Below the pieces are notes generated by a model. The model saw only the letters and a list, made by a program, of their open reading frames with translations, searched no databases and had not been told where the DNA came from. A DNA stretch of 64,000 nucleotides from CAIWHR01 sp963779805 (lineage in GTDB: Bacteria > Pseudomonadota > Gammaproteobacteria > Burkholderiales > Casimicrobiaceae): positions 124,001-188,000 of the forward strand of contig CAVZZN010000014.1 of the NCBI GenBank assembly GCA_963779805.1. The letters are read 5' to 3'. Below are positions 56,776 through 64,000 of this stretch, piece after piece. Numbering within the stretch: position 1 is the stretch's first letter; each line of letters begins with the position of its first letter. Position numbers and translations under genes: made by a program.

Positions 56776-58074
56776 TCAGCCCTTGTATCCGACCGCCCGC
56801 GGCAGCCACAGGACCGTCTCCGGCACGAAGCTGATGAGCGCGAGGACGAGGATCGCCGCCAGGATGAACGGCGCAGCCTCGCGCACGATGGCCATCAGCG
56901 GTTGCTTGGTCATGTTCGCAACGACGAACAGCAACAGTCCGAACGGCGGCGTCAGCAGCCCGATCATGATGTTCACGACCACGACGACACCGAAGTGGAC
57001 GGGATCGAGGCCGAGCGCCTTGGCGGTGGGAATCATGACCGGAACGACCACCAGCAGGATCGTCGTCCCTTCCAGGAGGCATCCGAGGACCAGCAGGATG
57101 GCGTTGACCAGGAGAAGGTAGGTGAACGCCGAGAGGTGGAATCCGGTGATGAAATGCTGGACCGAAAGCGGAATGTTTTCTATGGTGACCACATAGTTGA
57201 AGACCATCGCTCCGCCGATCAGCATGCCGATCGACGTGGTCGACTTGGCGCTGGAGAGCAGCACGGCATACAGCTGCTTGAGCGGCATGGCCCGGTAGAT
57301 CAATGCCGCGGCGAGCAGCGCGTAGGCCGCCGCGGCCGCCGCGCCTTCGGTCGGTGTCATGACCCCGCCATAGATGCCGAACAGCAGCACCACCGGCAGC
57401 ATCAGTGCAGGAAAGGCGTTCAGCGCAATGCGCGGAATCTGGCGCAACGGGACGGGCTGCTCCACCGGATAGTTCCGGCGCCGGGCGATCACCGTGTTCA
57501 TCACCATGAAGGCCGTGCCGAGCAACAGTCCGGGGACGACGCCGCCCAGGAAGAGGTAGCCGATCGACGTGTCCGCCACCAGCGCGTAGACCACCATCGG
57601 AATCGACGGCGGAATGATCGGACCGATGACGGCCGCCGACGCGCTGATCGCGGCGGCGTACGCGATCGGATACCTTCCCTCGCGCGTCATCATGGGGATG
57701 ATGATGCGGCCGATGCCCACCGCGTCGGCGATCGCCGATCCCGACATGCCGGCGAAGATGACGTTCGCCACGACGTTGACGTGCCCGAGGCCGCCGCGGA
57801 AACGCCCCACCAGCACCAGACAGAAGTTCAACAGGCGGTCGGTCAGGCTCCCGGTGTTCATCAGGTCGGCGGCGAGGATGAACAGCGGGACCGCGAGCAG
57901 GACGTAACTGTTGAACAGGCCGTTCAGCAGCTGTTCGGCCGCCGTGCCGGGATCGAGGCCCGCCATCAGCAGGTAGAAGATCGAGGCGCCGATCATCGAC
58001 AGGCCGATCGGCAAGCCCAGGGTCGCGAGGCCGACGAGAACGATGATGCACAGCGTGAAGGCGCTGGGCATCAT
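56776..58074 (-). CDS. dctM: TRAP transporter large permease subunit DctM
   Basis: The 432-residue protein has 12-13 hydrophobic segments and the DctM pattern: GLPIGLSMIGASIFYLL, VPLFILAADLMNTG, FAGMSGSAIADAVGIGRI, IIPPSIPMVVYA, and LTPPFGLLLFVV near the end, finishing LPRAVGYKG. It is the sodium-coupled channel of a tripartite carrier for small carboxylates or sugar acids. Its ATG overlaps the dctQ stop (ATGA). A short second copy of its C-terminal end lies at 62355. Confidence 0.95.
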   Translation of the reverse strand: MMPSAFTLCIIVLVGLATLGLPIGLSMIGASIFYLLMAGLDPGTAAEQLLNGLFNSYVLLAVPLFILAADLMNTGSLTDRLLNFCLVLVGRFRGGLGHVNVVANVIFAGMSGSAIADAVGIGRIIIPMMTREGRYPIAYAAAISASAAVIGPIIPPSIPMVVYALVADTSIGYLFLGGVVPGLLLGTAFMVMNTVIARRRNYPVEQPVPLRQIPRIALNAFPALMLPVVLLFGIYGGVMTPTEGAAAAAAYALLAAALIYRAMPLKQLYAVLLSSAKSTTSIGMLIGGAMVFNYVVTIENIPLSVQHFITGFHLSAFTYLLLVNAILLVLGCLLEGTTILLVVVPVMIPTAKALGLDPVHFGVVVVVNIMIGLLTPPFGLLLFVVANMTKQPLMAIVREAAPFILAAILVLALISFVPETVLWLPRAVGYKG

Positions 58075-58601
58075 GAGAGGGCCTCGTGCTGCTGCGACGC
58101 TTGCGAGCTCGACGGCGTCCGGCCGGTGATGGCGTTCCATGCGAGCTGCGCGTGTCTCGCGATGCAGGCAACGGCGAAGATCACGTAGATCGAATACAGG
58201 AAGTCGAAGCGCATGTGCAGGTAGGCGGAATGCTCGCGCTTCATGAAGATCACGTAGCGCCACGTGGCAGGAAGCGAAGCCGCGAACAGGACGATCAGCG
58301 CGATGCTGCTGATCACGGTGAAGGTCCGCCGAACGGGCGTGGGAACCGCTGCGCAGACGAGGTCGAAGCGTATCTCCTCGTCGTCGGTCAGGATGAACGC
58401 CGCGCACCACAGCACCCCCCAGAGCCAGCAGAGGAGGATCACTTCCTCGGTCCAGCCCAGCGGCTGGTTCAGCAGATAGCGGAACCCGATCTGAAGCAGG
58501 AAGCAGGCGAACATCGTCGCGATCAGCGCGACCGCGACGTTCTCCGCCCTTCTACGGAGCCATTTCACGACCGCGAAACCGCCGGCTGTTCGCATCGACA
58601 T
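58071..58601 (-). CDS. dctQ: TRAP transporter small permease subunit DctQ
   Basis: The 176-residue protein has four membrane helices and the DctQ signature: LLQIGFRYLLNQPLGWTEEV followed by LLCWLWGVLWCAAFILTDDEEI. It joins DctM in the membrane part of the transporter. It starts 119 bp after the dctP stop; this gap shows no hairpin with a T-tract, so dctP and dctQ may be on one transcript. Confidence 0.92.
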   Translation of the reverse strand: MSMRTAGGFAVVKWLRRRAENVAVALIATMFACFLLQIGFRYLLNQPLGWTEEVILLCWLWGVLWCAAFILTDDEEIRFDLVCAAVPTPVRRTFTVISSIALIVLFAASLPATWRYVIFMKREHSAYLHMRFDFLYSIYVIFAVACIARHAQLAWNAITGRTPSSSQASQQHEALS

Positions 58602-58720
58602 CCTCGCTCACCTTCGCGCGATCGGGGACGCAAGCGCCCGAATGCTGGGTTCCGGGACGCGCCGACCATTCGGGAATGATCGGCGCCGGTGGCACCAAGA
58701 CAGGCGACAACGACGCCCGC

Positions 58721-59707
58721 CTACAGGGCGTTGATGCGCTCGAGCGCGCCCTTCGGCCAATCCGCGCCGTACTTGTCGACGTATTTCTTCTGGGCGAAGG
58801 TCCGAAACGCGTTCAGGTCGGGCGGGTAGACCTTCTTGCCCTGCGACTTGTAGAACTCGATGGTTTCCTTCTCCTGCGCGTTGTACCTGGCGGTATTGTC
58901 GTCCATGGCCTTGTCCGCGGCCGCCTGGAACTTCGCCTGCTGCGCGGGCGTCATCGCGTCCCAGATCTTCGTCGTGATCGACAGCACGTCGTAGCCGACG
59001 ACATGGCCGGTGAGAACGAACTGGCTGGTGACTTCGTAGAACTTCATCTGCCGGCTGGTGACGAGCGGATTGTCCTGGCCGTCGATCGCTCCGGTTTGCA
59101 GCGCGGTATACACCTCGGTGAACGGGACGGGCGTCGGGTTGGCGCCGATCGCCTCGCCGAGAAACTGCCAGTATTCACCGGGCGGCATGCGCAGCTTCAT
59201 GCCCGAAAGATCCGCCGGCGTCCTGATCGGCTTGTCCGGCTTGAGGTTGACGTGACGAGATCCGAAGTAGACGGGGCAAATGACCTGGATGCCGAGCTGG
59301 TCCCGGGCCATCTTGATGAATTCCCTGCCGACGTCGCTCTTGAACGTCTTCTTCATGTGATCGGAATCGCGGAACAGGTAGGCCGAGGTCATCAGGGACC
59401 AGGCGGGGATCTGCTTCGAGATGTCCGCGGGCGCGAGATTGCACAGCTCGAGGTTGCCGCGCTGCATGGCGACGAGCTCGGCACCCTGCTTGAACAGGGT
59501 GTTGCTCCAGTACGGCTGAAAATCGAATTCGTCCTTGATCGCCGCCGCGAAAGCCTTGTAGGCGTCGGCGCGCAGGTCCTGCTCGTTGAAGGCGCAGCTG
59601 AACCGCAACTTGGTCTTCCCCTGGGCGTGGACCGATGGCAGGGCGCCGAGCGCCAGCAACGAGGCGCCCGCGGCGAGCACTGAACGGCGGGTCATCTTGG
59701 CGTGCAT
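58721..59707 (-). CDS. dctP: TRAP transporter solute-binding protein DctP
   Basis: The 328-residue periplasmic protein begins MHAKMTRRSVLAAGASLLAL, a twin-arginine-like signal ending HAQ. The mature part has FSCAFNEQDLRADAYKAFAAA, LELCNLAPADIS, the family helix LSGMKLRMPPGEYWQFLGEAIGANPTPVPF with the ligand-binding Arg, and TGAIDGQDNPL. It delivers the ligand to DctQM. AGGAGG precedes the ATG at 59707 and decides the start. The ligand is unknown; the conserved Arg argues for a carboxylate. Confidence 0.93.
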   Translation of the reverse strand: MHAKMTRRSVLAAGASLLALGALPSVHAQGKTKLRFSCAFNEQDLRADAYKAFAAAIKDEFDFQPYWSNTLFKQGAELVAMQRGNLELCNLAPADISKQIPAWSLMTSAYLFRDSDHMKKTFKSDVGREFIKMARDQLGIQVICPVYFGSRHVNLKPDKPIRTPADLSGMKLRMPPGEYWQFLGEAIGANPTPVPFTEVYTALQTGAIDGQDNPLVTSRQMKFYEVTSQFVLTGHVVGYDVLSITTKIWDAMTPAQQAKFQAAADKAMDDNTARYNAQEKETIEFYKSQGKKVYPPDLNAFRTFAQKKYVDKYGADWPKGALERINAL

Positions 59708-59828
59708 GAGATTCCTCCTGGTGATGTTGCGTGGGCAGATCGAAAGAACGGGCAGGCTAAACGATAAACGCCAACCTGACACAACTGAAGTGCAGGATGG
59801 ATGCTGCTGTGATCGAGAAGAAGCCTCC

Positions 59829-60587
59829 TCAGTAGGTGGCACGGCCGCCGGATACGTCGAAGACCGCGCCGGTGCAGAACGAGCATTCGTCAGAGGCAAG
59901 CCAGTTGACCAGGTCGGCCACCTCTTCGGCGCGACCGAGCCGCCCCATCGGAATCTTGGAGACTACGAGCGCCTTGAACTCCGGCGTCAACTGCGAAAGT
60001 ATTTCGGTGTCGATTGCCGCCGGTGCGACCGCGTTGACGCGGATGTTGGTGGTCGCGAGTTCCTTGCCGAGCGACTTGGTGAGGCCCATCACGCCCGCCT
60101 TGGCTGCCGCGTAGCAGGACGCGCCGGGGTTGCCTTCCTTGCCCGCGATCGACGACATGTTGACGACGCGTCCGTAGTCGCCCCGCTGCATGACGGGAAT
60201 CACCGCGCGGCAGCAGTGGAAGACGCCATCGAGGTTGAGCGCGATGGTCCGCCGCCAGCCATCGAGCGGGTACTCGACGAGCGGGGCAATCGGCCCATTC
60301 GCGCCGGCGGAGTTGACGAGGATGTCGATCCGGCCGAAGTCGCGCACGACGTCCTCGGTGGCGCGTGCGACCGCTGCGTAATCGGTGACGTCCACGCGAT
60401 ACGCGCGCGCTCCCGGCAGTTCCGCGGCCGCGGCGGTCGTCTTGGGGAGATCGATGTCCCACAGGGCGCTTGCGACCCCGGCACGTGCCATGCGTTGCGC
60501 GATCGCACGCCCGAGTCCGCCCGCACCTCCCGTGATCACGGCCACCCGCTTGGGGAAGGCGTCGGAGCTTTGCTGTTGCGCCTGCAT
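59829..60587 (-). CDS. SDR-family NAD(P)-dependent oxidoreductase
   Basis: The 252-residue classical short-chain dehydrogenase has the cofactor motif TGGAGGLGRAIA, NSAG, and the catalytic Ser, Tyr and Lys in MSSIAGKEGNPGASCYAAAKAG. The C-terminus ends VFDVSGGRATY. It resembles sugar or sugar-acid dehydrogenases such as 3-oxoacyl-ACP-reductase-like FabG relatives; the substrate is unknown. It lies 121 bp before dctP and 49 bp after the TIM-barrel gene. The ATG at 60587 is followed closely by the Rossmann fold. Confidence 0.88.
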   Translation of the reverse strand: MQAQQQSSDAFPKRVAVITGGAGGLGRAIAQRMARAGVASALWDIDLPKTTAAAAELPGARAYRVDVTDYAAVARATEDVVRDFGRIDILVNSAGANGPIAPLVEYPLDGWRRTIALNLDGVFHCCRAVIPVMQRGDYGRVVNMSSIAGKEGNPGASCYAAAKAGVMGLTKSLGKELATTNIRVNAVAPAAIDTEILSQLTPEFKALVVSKIPMGRLGRAEEVADLVNWLASDECSFCTGAVFDVSGGRATY

Positions 60588-60636
60588 GGATTAGTCGCCT
60601 AAGGGTGTTGCATCGTTTGAACGGGTGCGGTGCGCC

Positions 60637-61509
60637 TCAGTGCAGCGGGTCCACGGAAAGCGCAGCGGCCCCCCGGCGAGCGGCGACGGCCGCAAGCAGC
60701 GAAACTACCGCGGCCCGTCCCCGTTGCGCGCGTTGGACGGGGGTCAGGCTGCCCGCAAGCGACTGCACCGGCGCCTCGAGGCTCAATGGAATCGACTCGC
60801 GCAGCGCGCACAGCATCCCGACGAGGTCGAGGTTTCCCTCGCCGGGGAAAGCGCGCTCGTTGCGCGCCTGATGGATCATCGTCTCGAAATCGGTCGGGCG
60901 CGGCCCCTTCGCATCGCAGACCTGCACGTAGTCCACGAGCGCCGCCGGAATGCGCGCGATATCGGCCGGCGTTGCGTTCGCGCGGTCGACGTGGATCGTG
61001 TCGATCATCACCCGCGCGCCGGGATGCCCGCAGGCCTGCACGACGCCCAACGCCGCCGCGAGCGTCGGGATCCCGGTCCACGGCGTGGGCTCCAGGTTCA
61101 TGACGATGCCGTAGCCGCGCCCGAGCTCGCAGAGCCGATGCAGCAGCTCCGCGAGCAGCGTCGGATCCGGTTCGTCGCCGTTGACGACGGCGCGCCTTGC
61201 GCCCAGGACCGCGGCCGATTCGAGCACCGGCTCGAAGGCCGCGACGTCGACCCCGCGCTTCAGCCGGAAGACGCCGAAGTCGAACGCAGACACGCCCGTG
61301 TCGCGCATGCGTGTCAGCGTCTCGCGGCGCATCGGCGAGTCCCCGATCATCGGATGCTGCCGCTCTCCGGGCGGAGCTGCCGGGTTGAGCCGGAATCCGA
61401 CGTGGGTGAATCCCGCGGCTGCGGCGACTCCGACCAGTTCGGGCGGGGTCAGCTCGAACAGCGTCAGATGATCGAGCGAGAGAATGGGCATGGCCGGAAA
61501 CGATGTCAT
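60637..61509 (-). CDS. sugar phosphate isomerase/epimerase-like TIM barrel
   Basis: The 290-residue protein has the xylose-isomerase-like barrel (AP endonuclease 2 family) pattern: GFTHVGFRL, IVMNLEPTPWTGIPTLA, MIDTIHVDRA, DYVQVCDAKGP and FPGEGNLDL, which supply the Glu, Asp, His and Glu metal ligands. Members isomerise or dehydrate sugars, inosose or shikimate-type compounds. The start ATG 61509 overlaps the preceding SDR stop by 4 bp (ATGA); an alternative Met (MPILSLD) lies six codons in. The ending is Ala/Arg-rich and not conserved. Confidence 0.82.
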   Translation of the reverse strand: MTSFPAMPILSLDHLTLFELTPPELVGVAAAAGFTHVGFRLNPAAPPGERQHPMIGDSPMRRETLTRMRDTGVSAFDFGVFRLKRGVDVAAFEPVLESAAVLGARRAVVNGDEPDPTLLAELLHRLCELGRGYGIVMNLEPTPWTGIPTLAAALGVVQACGHPGARVMIDTIHVDRANATPADIARIPAALVDYVQVCDAKGPRPTDFETMIHQARNERAFPGEGNLDLVGMLCALRESIPLSLEAPVQSLAGSLTPVQRAQRGRAAVVSLLAAVAARRGAAALSVDPLH

Positions 61510-62346
61510 GACGGCGCGGCGATCGCGCGATCGCCTCCGCCGGGTGCGCCCGGCTTGCCCGGGATGGTGCCGAGCAGCCGGTCGCCGAGTCCGCCGTCGA
61601 CGCGCAGATCGACGCCGGTCACATAGCCGGCATCCGGTCCCGCCAGATGGACGATCGCGCCGGCCACGTCTTCCGGAGCGGCAATCCGTCCGAGCGGAAC
61701 GCACGCCTCGCGCTGGCGCAGCAAGGTTTCGTCGCGATAAACGGGTTCGGTGAGCGGCGTGCGGACAAGGCCCGGCGAGACCGTGTTGACGCGAATCCCC
61801 TCCGCTGCCCATTCCTGGGCGAGCTGTCGGCAGAGCATGACGAGCGCCGCCTTGGCTGGCGAATAGGCGCCGAGGCCGGGGAACGGATACGACGCCGAAA
61901 TCGAGGCTACCGCGACGATGGCACCGTGGCTGTACGCCAGTGCAGCGCGGCAGGCCCGCGCCAGCAGCCACGTTGCGCGGACGTCGACGGCGAAAACGGC
62001 GTCCCATTCGGCGGGTTCGAGGTCCGCCAGTGGCGCGCTGCGCACGATGCCCGCGTTGGACACCAGCACGTCGAGCCCGCCGCAACGCGCGACGGCGTCG
62101 GCCGCAAGGCTCGCGCAGATCCCCGTGTCCGCCAGATCCCCGTGCAATCCGAAGGCTCGCACCCCCTGCGCCGAAAGCTCCGCGATCAACCGTCTCGAGC
62201 TGCGGCCCCGGTTCGGACGCGGCGGCAGCCAGCGCGAGCGGGAGGCCGCGCGCGCGGGCCGACGCCGCCAGCGCGAAACAGGTCGCGCGGCCGATGCCAC
62301 CGGTGGCCCCGGTCACCAACGCTCGCCACGTTCCTGGTCCGCCCAT
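61506..62346 (-). CDS. SDR-family oxidoreductase, first gene of the TRAP operon (frameshifted)
   Basis: The N-terminal part MGGPGTWRALVTGATGGIGRATC (cofactor loop) and the rest (LIAELSAQGVRAFGLHGDLA, VSNAG, ASISASYPFPGLGAYSPAKAAL with the catalytic Ser, Tyr and Lys) are in different frames because of one extra base near 62193. Repaired length is about 280 residues. It is a second dehydrogenase for the cluster's unknown substrate. Its start lies 8 bp after the stop of a dctM-like remnant and it overlaps the TIM-barrel gene by 4 bp. Confidence 0.83.
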
Positions 62347-62354
62347 CGTCGAGT

Positions 62355-62408
62355 TCAGCCCTTGTAGCCGAAGACGCGCGGAACCGACAGGATGACGAAG
62401 CTCGTCAT
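62355..62408 (-). pseudogene. remnant of a second dctM 3' end, now a 17-codon leader frame
   Basis: On the minus strand ATG 62408 to TGA 62355 reads MTSFVILSVPRVFGYKG. The intact DctM ends LISFVPETVLWLPRAVGYKG. At base level the last 12 bases (TCAGCCCTTGTA on the plus strand) are identical, and the next 40 align with a short gap. It stands 8 bp before the SDR start and downstream of the mirror-image promoter. It looks like the surviving tail of a deleted permease gene, now possibly translated as a coupling leader. Confidence 0.55.
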
Positions 62409-62424
62409 GTGCTTCGGACGCGCG

Positions 62425-62583
62425 CTGGTACCTCAGTTGAATGGATTCAGGACCTCTTGTCAACTGCGGTCAACTGCGGATCGACCCCGCTGCCAGCTCC
62501 TGTCGCGGCAGGCCGGCGCGAACGCGTCCAGCCGGCTCGTCGGCTTGACAACGTCTGGCCGTTGCAGTCCACTGAGGTACCAG
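62425..62583. promoter_or_regulatory. mirror-image divergent promoters with a shared 13-bp element
   Basis: CTGGTACCTCAGT (62425-62437) and its exact inverse ACTGAGGTACCAG (62571-62583) bracket 133 bp. On each strand a perfect TTGACA (minus 62463-62458, plus 62545-62550) is followed after exactly 20 nt by ACTGAGGTACCAG. With a 17-bp spacer, both -10 boxes would be TC(A/C)ACT, overlapping the element. GTCAACTGCG is also tandemly repeated at 62459-62478. The likely reading is two promoters controlled together by one regulator whose site covers -10 to about +10. Confidence 0.6.
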
Positions 62584-62723
62584 ATTGCCGCGAGCGGAGC
62601 CCGGCGCGCGCGGGTCCGTCGCGGTACTTCTCACCTCGCGTCACCGAAGCCGCGGAAGCATCGGTGACGACGTCGGCGGCCCTCGGAAGGCCGGATTCCG
62701 ACGCGTTGCCCGGAGCCTTGCGC

Positions 62724-64000
62724 ATGCGCTTTCCCCATCTCTTCCAGCCGGGCCGCATCGGCCGCATGGAAGTCCGGAACCGGATCATCGGCTCGCCGAT
62801 GGAACGCAACTACTGCACGGCCGAAGGTCGGGTCACGCAGCGCTACATCGACTACATGGCAGCGCGCGCGCGTGGCGGCGCGGGCCTCCTGTATACCGAG
62901 GCGACCTACGTCGACCCCCGCGGCAAGGGCCGCACGCTGCAGATGGGGCTCTACGACGACGATCTGCTTCCCGAGTTCGCGCGCCTGGTCGCGGCCGTGC
63001 ACCGAGGCGGCGGCGTCATCGGGCCCGAGCTCAACTATGGCGGCCGCGTCGTGCAGCCATGGATCAGCGGTCTCGAGTCGCGAGCCCCTTCCGTGGTGCC
63101 GTATGCAGGAGCCGGGGGTTACGCGCCGAAGGCCCTGGACCGCGGCGAGATCGCCGCCATCGTCGAACGCTTCGGCGACGCCGCGCGCCGCGCCGCCGAA
63201 GCCGGATGCGACTTCATCGGCATCCACAGCGCGCACGGCTATCTGCTGAGCCAGTTCCTGTCGCCCTGGTGCAACAAGCGCGAGGACGAATACGGCGGCG
63301 ATCTGGCAGGCCGCATGCGCTTTCCGCTCGAGGTGATCGCGGCCGTCCGGAAAGCGGTCGGCACGACACTGCCGATCCTCTACCGCATCAGCGGCGACGA
63401 ACATCAGGAGAACGGCCTTGGCCTCGCCGACGTCTGCGCAATCGCACCGCATCTCGTTGCCGCAGGCGTGGATCTGATCGACGTTTCCGCCGGCATGTAC
63501 GAGACGAACTGGTGGATCACGCAGCCGATGGAGATGCCGCAGGGCGTGCTCGCGCCGCTTGCACGCGAGGTGCGCAAGCACGTCGACGTTCCGGTGAGCG
63601 TCTCCGGGCGGATCACCGATCCGAGCGTGGCGGAGCACCTCATCGAGTCAGGCGCCTCCGACTTCGTGACGCTCGGGCGAGCGCTTCACGCAGACCCGGA
63701 ATTCCCGCGCAAGGCGCGCGAGGGGCGAACCTCCGAGATCTGCACGTGCATCGCCTGCAACCAGGGGTGCAGCGACATGCATTCCCGCGGGCTGCCGATC
63801 GTGTGTCTCGTCAACACGACGACCGGGCGCGAGCGCGACTACGCGATCGTCCCGACGCCGGCGCCTAAGCGCATCACGATCGTGGGCGGCGGACCGGCCG
63901 GCCTGGAAGCCGCCCGCATCCTCGCCTTGCGCGGACACAGCGTCACGCTCTTCGAGCGCAACGATGAGCCCGGGGGCCAGATGCTGCTGAGCCGGCGCCT
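62724..64000 (+). CDS. NADH:flavin oxidoreductase / 2,4-dienoyl-CoA reductase-type flavoprotein (partial)
   Basis: The frame is open from ATG 62724 to the window end (425 codons). The N-terminal old-yellow-enzyme barrel has NRIIGSPMERNYCTAEGRVT, the active-site HSAHGYLLSQFLSPW and NKREDEYGG, and VSVSGRITDP. A 4Fe-4S cysteine cluster CTCIACNQGC follows, then the start of an FAD/NAD domain (RITIVGGGPAGLEAARILA). This is the FadH/trimethylamine-dehydrogenase/BaiCD type, which reduces enones or oxidises amines. It is divergent from the TRAP operon and shares its promoter element. The substrate is unknown. Confidence 0.9.
   Translation, partial: MRFPHLFQPGRIGRMEVRNRIIGSPMERNYCTAEGRVTQRYIDYMAARARGGAGLLYTEATYVDPRGKGRTLQMGLYDDDLLPEFARLVAAVHRGGGVIGPELNYGGRVVQPWISGLESRAPSVVPYAGAGGYAPKALDRGEIAAIVERFGDAARRAAEAGCDFIGIHSAHGYLLSQFLSPWCNKREDEYGGDLAGRMRFPLEVIAAVRKAVGTTLPILYRISGDEHQENGLGLADVCAIAPHLVAAGVDLIDVSAGMYETNWWITQPMEMPQGVLAPLAREVRKHVDVPVSVSGRITDPSVAEHLIESGASDFVTLGRALHADPEFPRKAREGRTSEICTCIACNQGCSDMHSRGLPIVCLVNTTTGRERDYAIVPTPAPKRITIVGGGPAGLEAARILALRGHSVTLFERNDEPGGQMLLSRR

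Noticed and set aside
62425..62583. Reading the 13-bp inverted repeat as the ends of a small mobile element
   Set aside because: No target-site duplication flanks it and the arms sit at identical positions relative to two TTGACA boxes, which fits operators better. The mobile-element reading is not fully excluded.

Overview
The window is about 64 kb of very GC-rich (roughly two-thirds G+C) bacterial chromosome. Gene content and order point to a betaproteobacterium, probably Burkholderiales or a near relative: rpoZ-gmk-yicC beside a Ser/Thr kinase/PP2C pair, the Pil-Chp genes, algH-ruvX-pyrR-pyrB-pyrC-like, polA/DUF2782/thrB/BPSS1780-type membrane protein/uvrD, and an AcrR-controlled RND pump followed by CIRCE-controlled groESL. 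There are no rRNA, tRNA, CRISPR, insertion sequence or phage genes. The base sequence carries about 31 single-base indels inside otherwise well conserved genes, nearly all of them one-base insertions. Those genes are annotated here as one interrupted reading frame each. The pattern looks more like long-read assembly error than gene decay.

Layout. 0-6.9 kb: possible spoT start, rpoZ, gmk, yicC (minus), then a kinase/phosphatase pair, a DnaQ-like exonuclease, SixA and IlvA (plus). 7.2-17.5 kb: a complete twitching-motility chemosensory operon pilG-pilH-pilI-pilJ-chpA. 17.6-19.7 kb: a BON lipoprotein and a PRC-barrel protein (minus), divergent from a DUF2784 membrane protein and a Tat-exported MsrB. 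19.8-24.7 kb: an EF-G paralogue, converging on phoD-phr. 24.8-28.7 kb: the pyrimidine operon algH-ruvX-pyrR-pyrB-pyrC', whose last gene has lost the dihydroorotase zinc ligands. 28.7-41 kb: AhpD-like protein, YggX, argA, then uvrD, a BPSS1780-type membrane protein, thrB, DUF2782, LOG-family protein, polA and a second BPSS1780-type protein. 40.5-49.6 kb: acrR / acrA-acrB-oprM and groES-groEL. 49.8-55.7 kb: DUF2726 protein, glutamate-semialdehyde dehydrogenase, Yip1-like protein, a PLP-dependent ammonia-lyase-like enzyme, a GlsB-type small membrane protein and a non-canonical Nramp transporter. 55.7-64 kb: a catabolic cluster with a TRAP transporter (DctPQM), two SDR dehydrogenases, a xylose-isomerase-like TIM barrel and a Gfo/Idh/MocA oxidoreductase on the minus strand, divergent from an old-yellow-enzyme/dienoyl-CoA-reductase type flavoprotein.

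What stands out beyond the genes. (1) Paired odd palindromes (units TTACTCNGAGTAA) sit in two convergent gene junctions, and a different pair (GACCCNGGGTC) sits in a third. (2) The divergent promoters of the catabolic cluster are mirror images: each has TTGACA, then exactly 20 nt, then the same 13-bp element. (3) A 17-codon leader reading frame in front of the catabolic operon looks like the surviving 3' end of a second dctM. (4) The AcrR operator and the CIRCE element can be read directly and overlap their promoters. (5) The Nramp protein lacks both canonical metal-site motifs.

Functionally, most of the window is housekeeping: nucleotide synthesis, DNA repair and replication, protein folding, amino-acid synthesis, surface motility and efflux. 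The accessory part is the TRAP/dehydrogenase cluster at the right end. It probably imports and oxidises a sugar acid or other small carboxylate, but its substrate cannot be read from the sequence.
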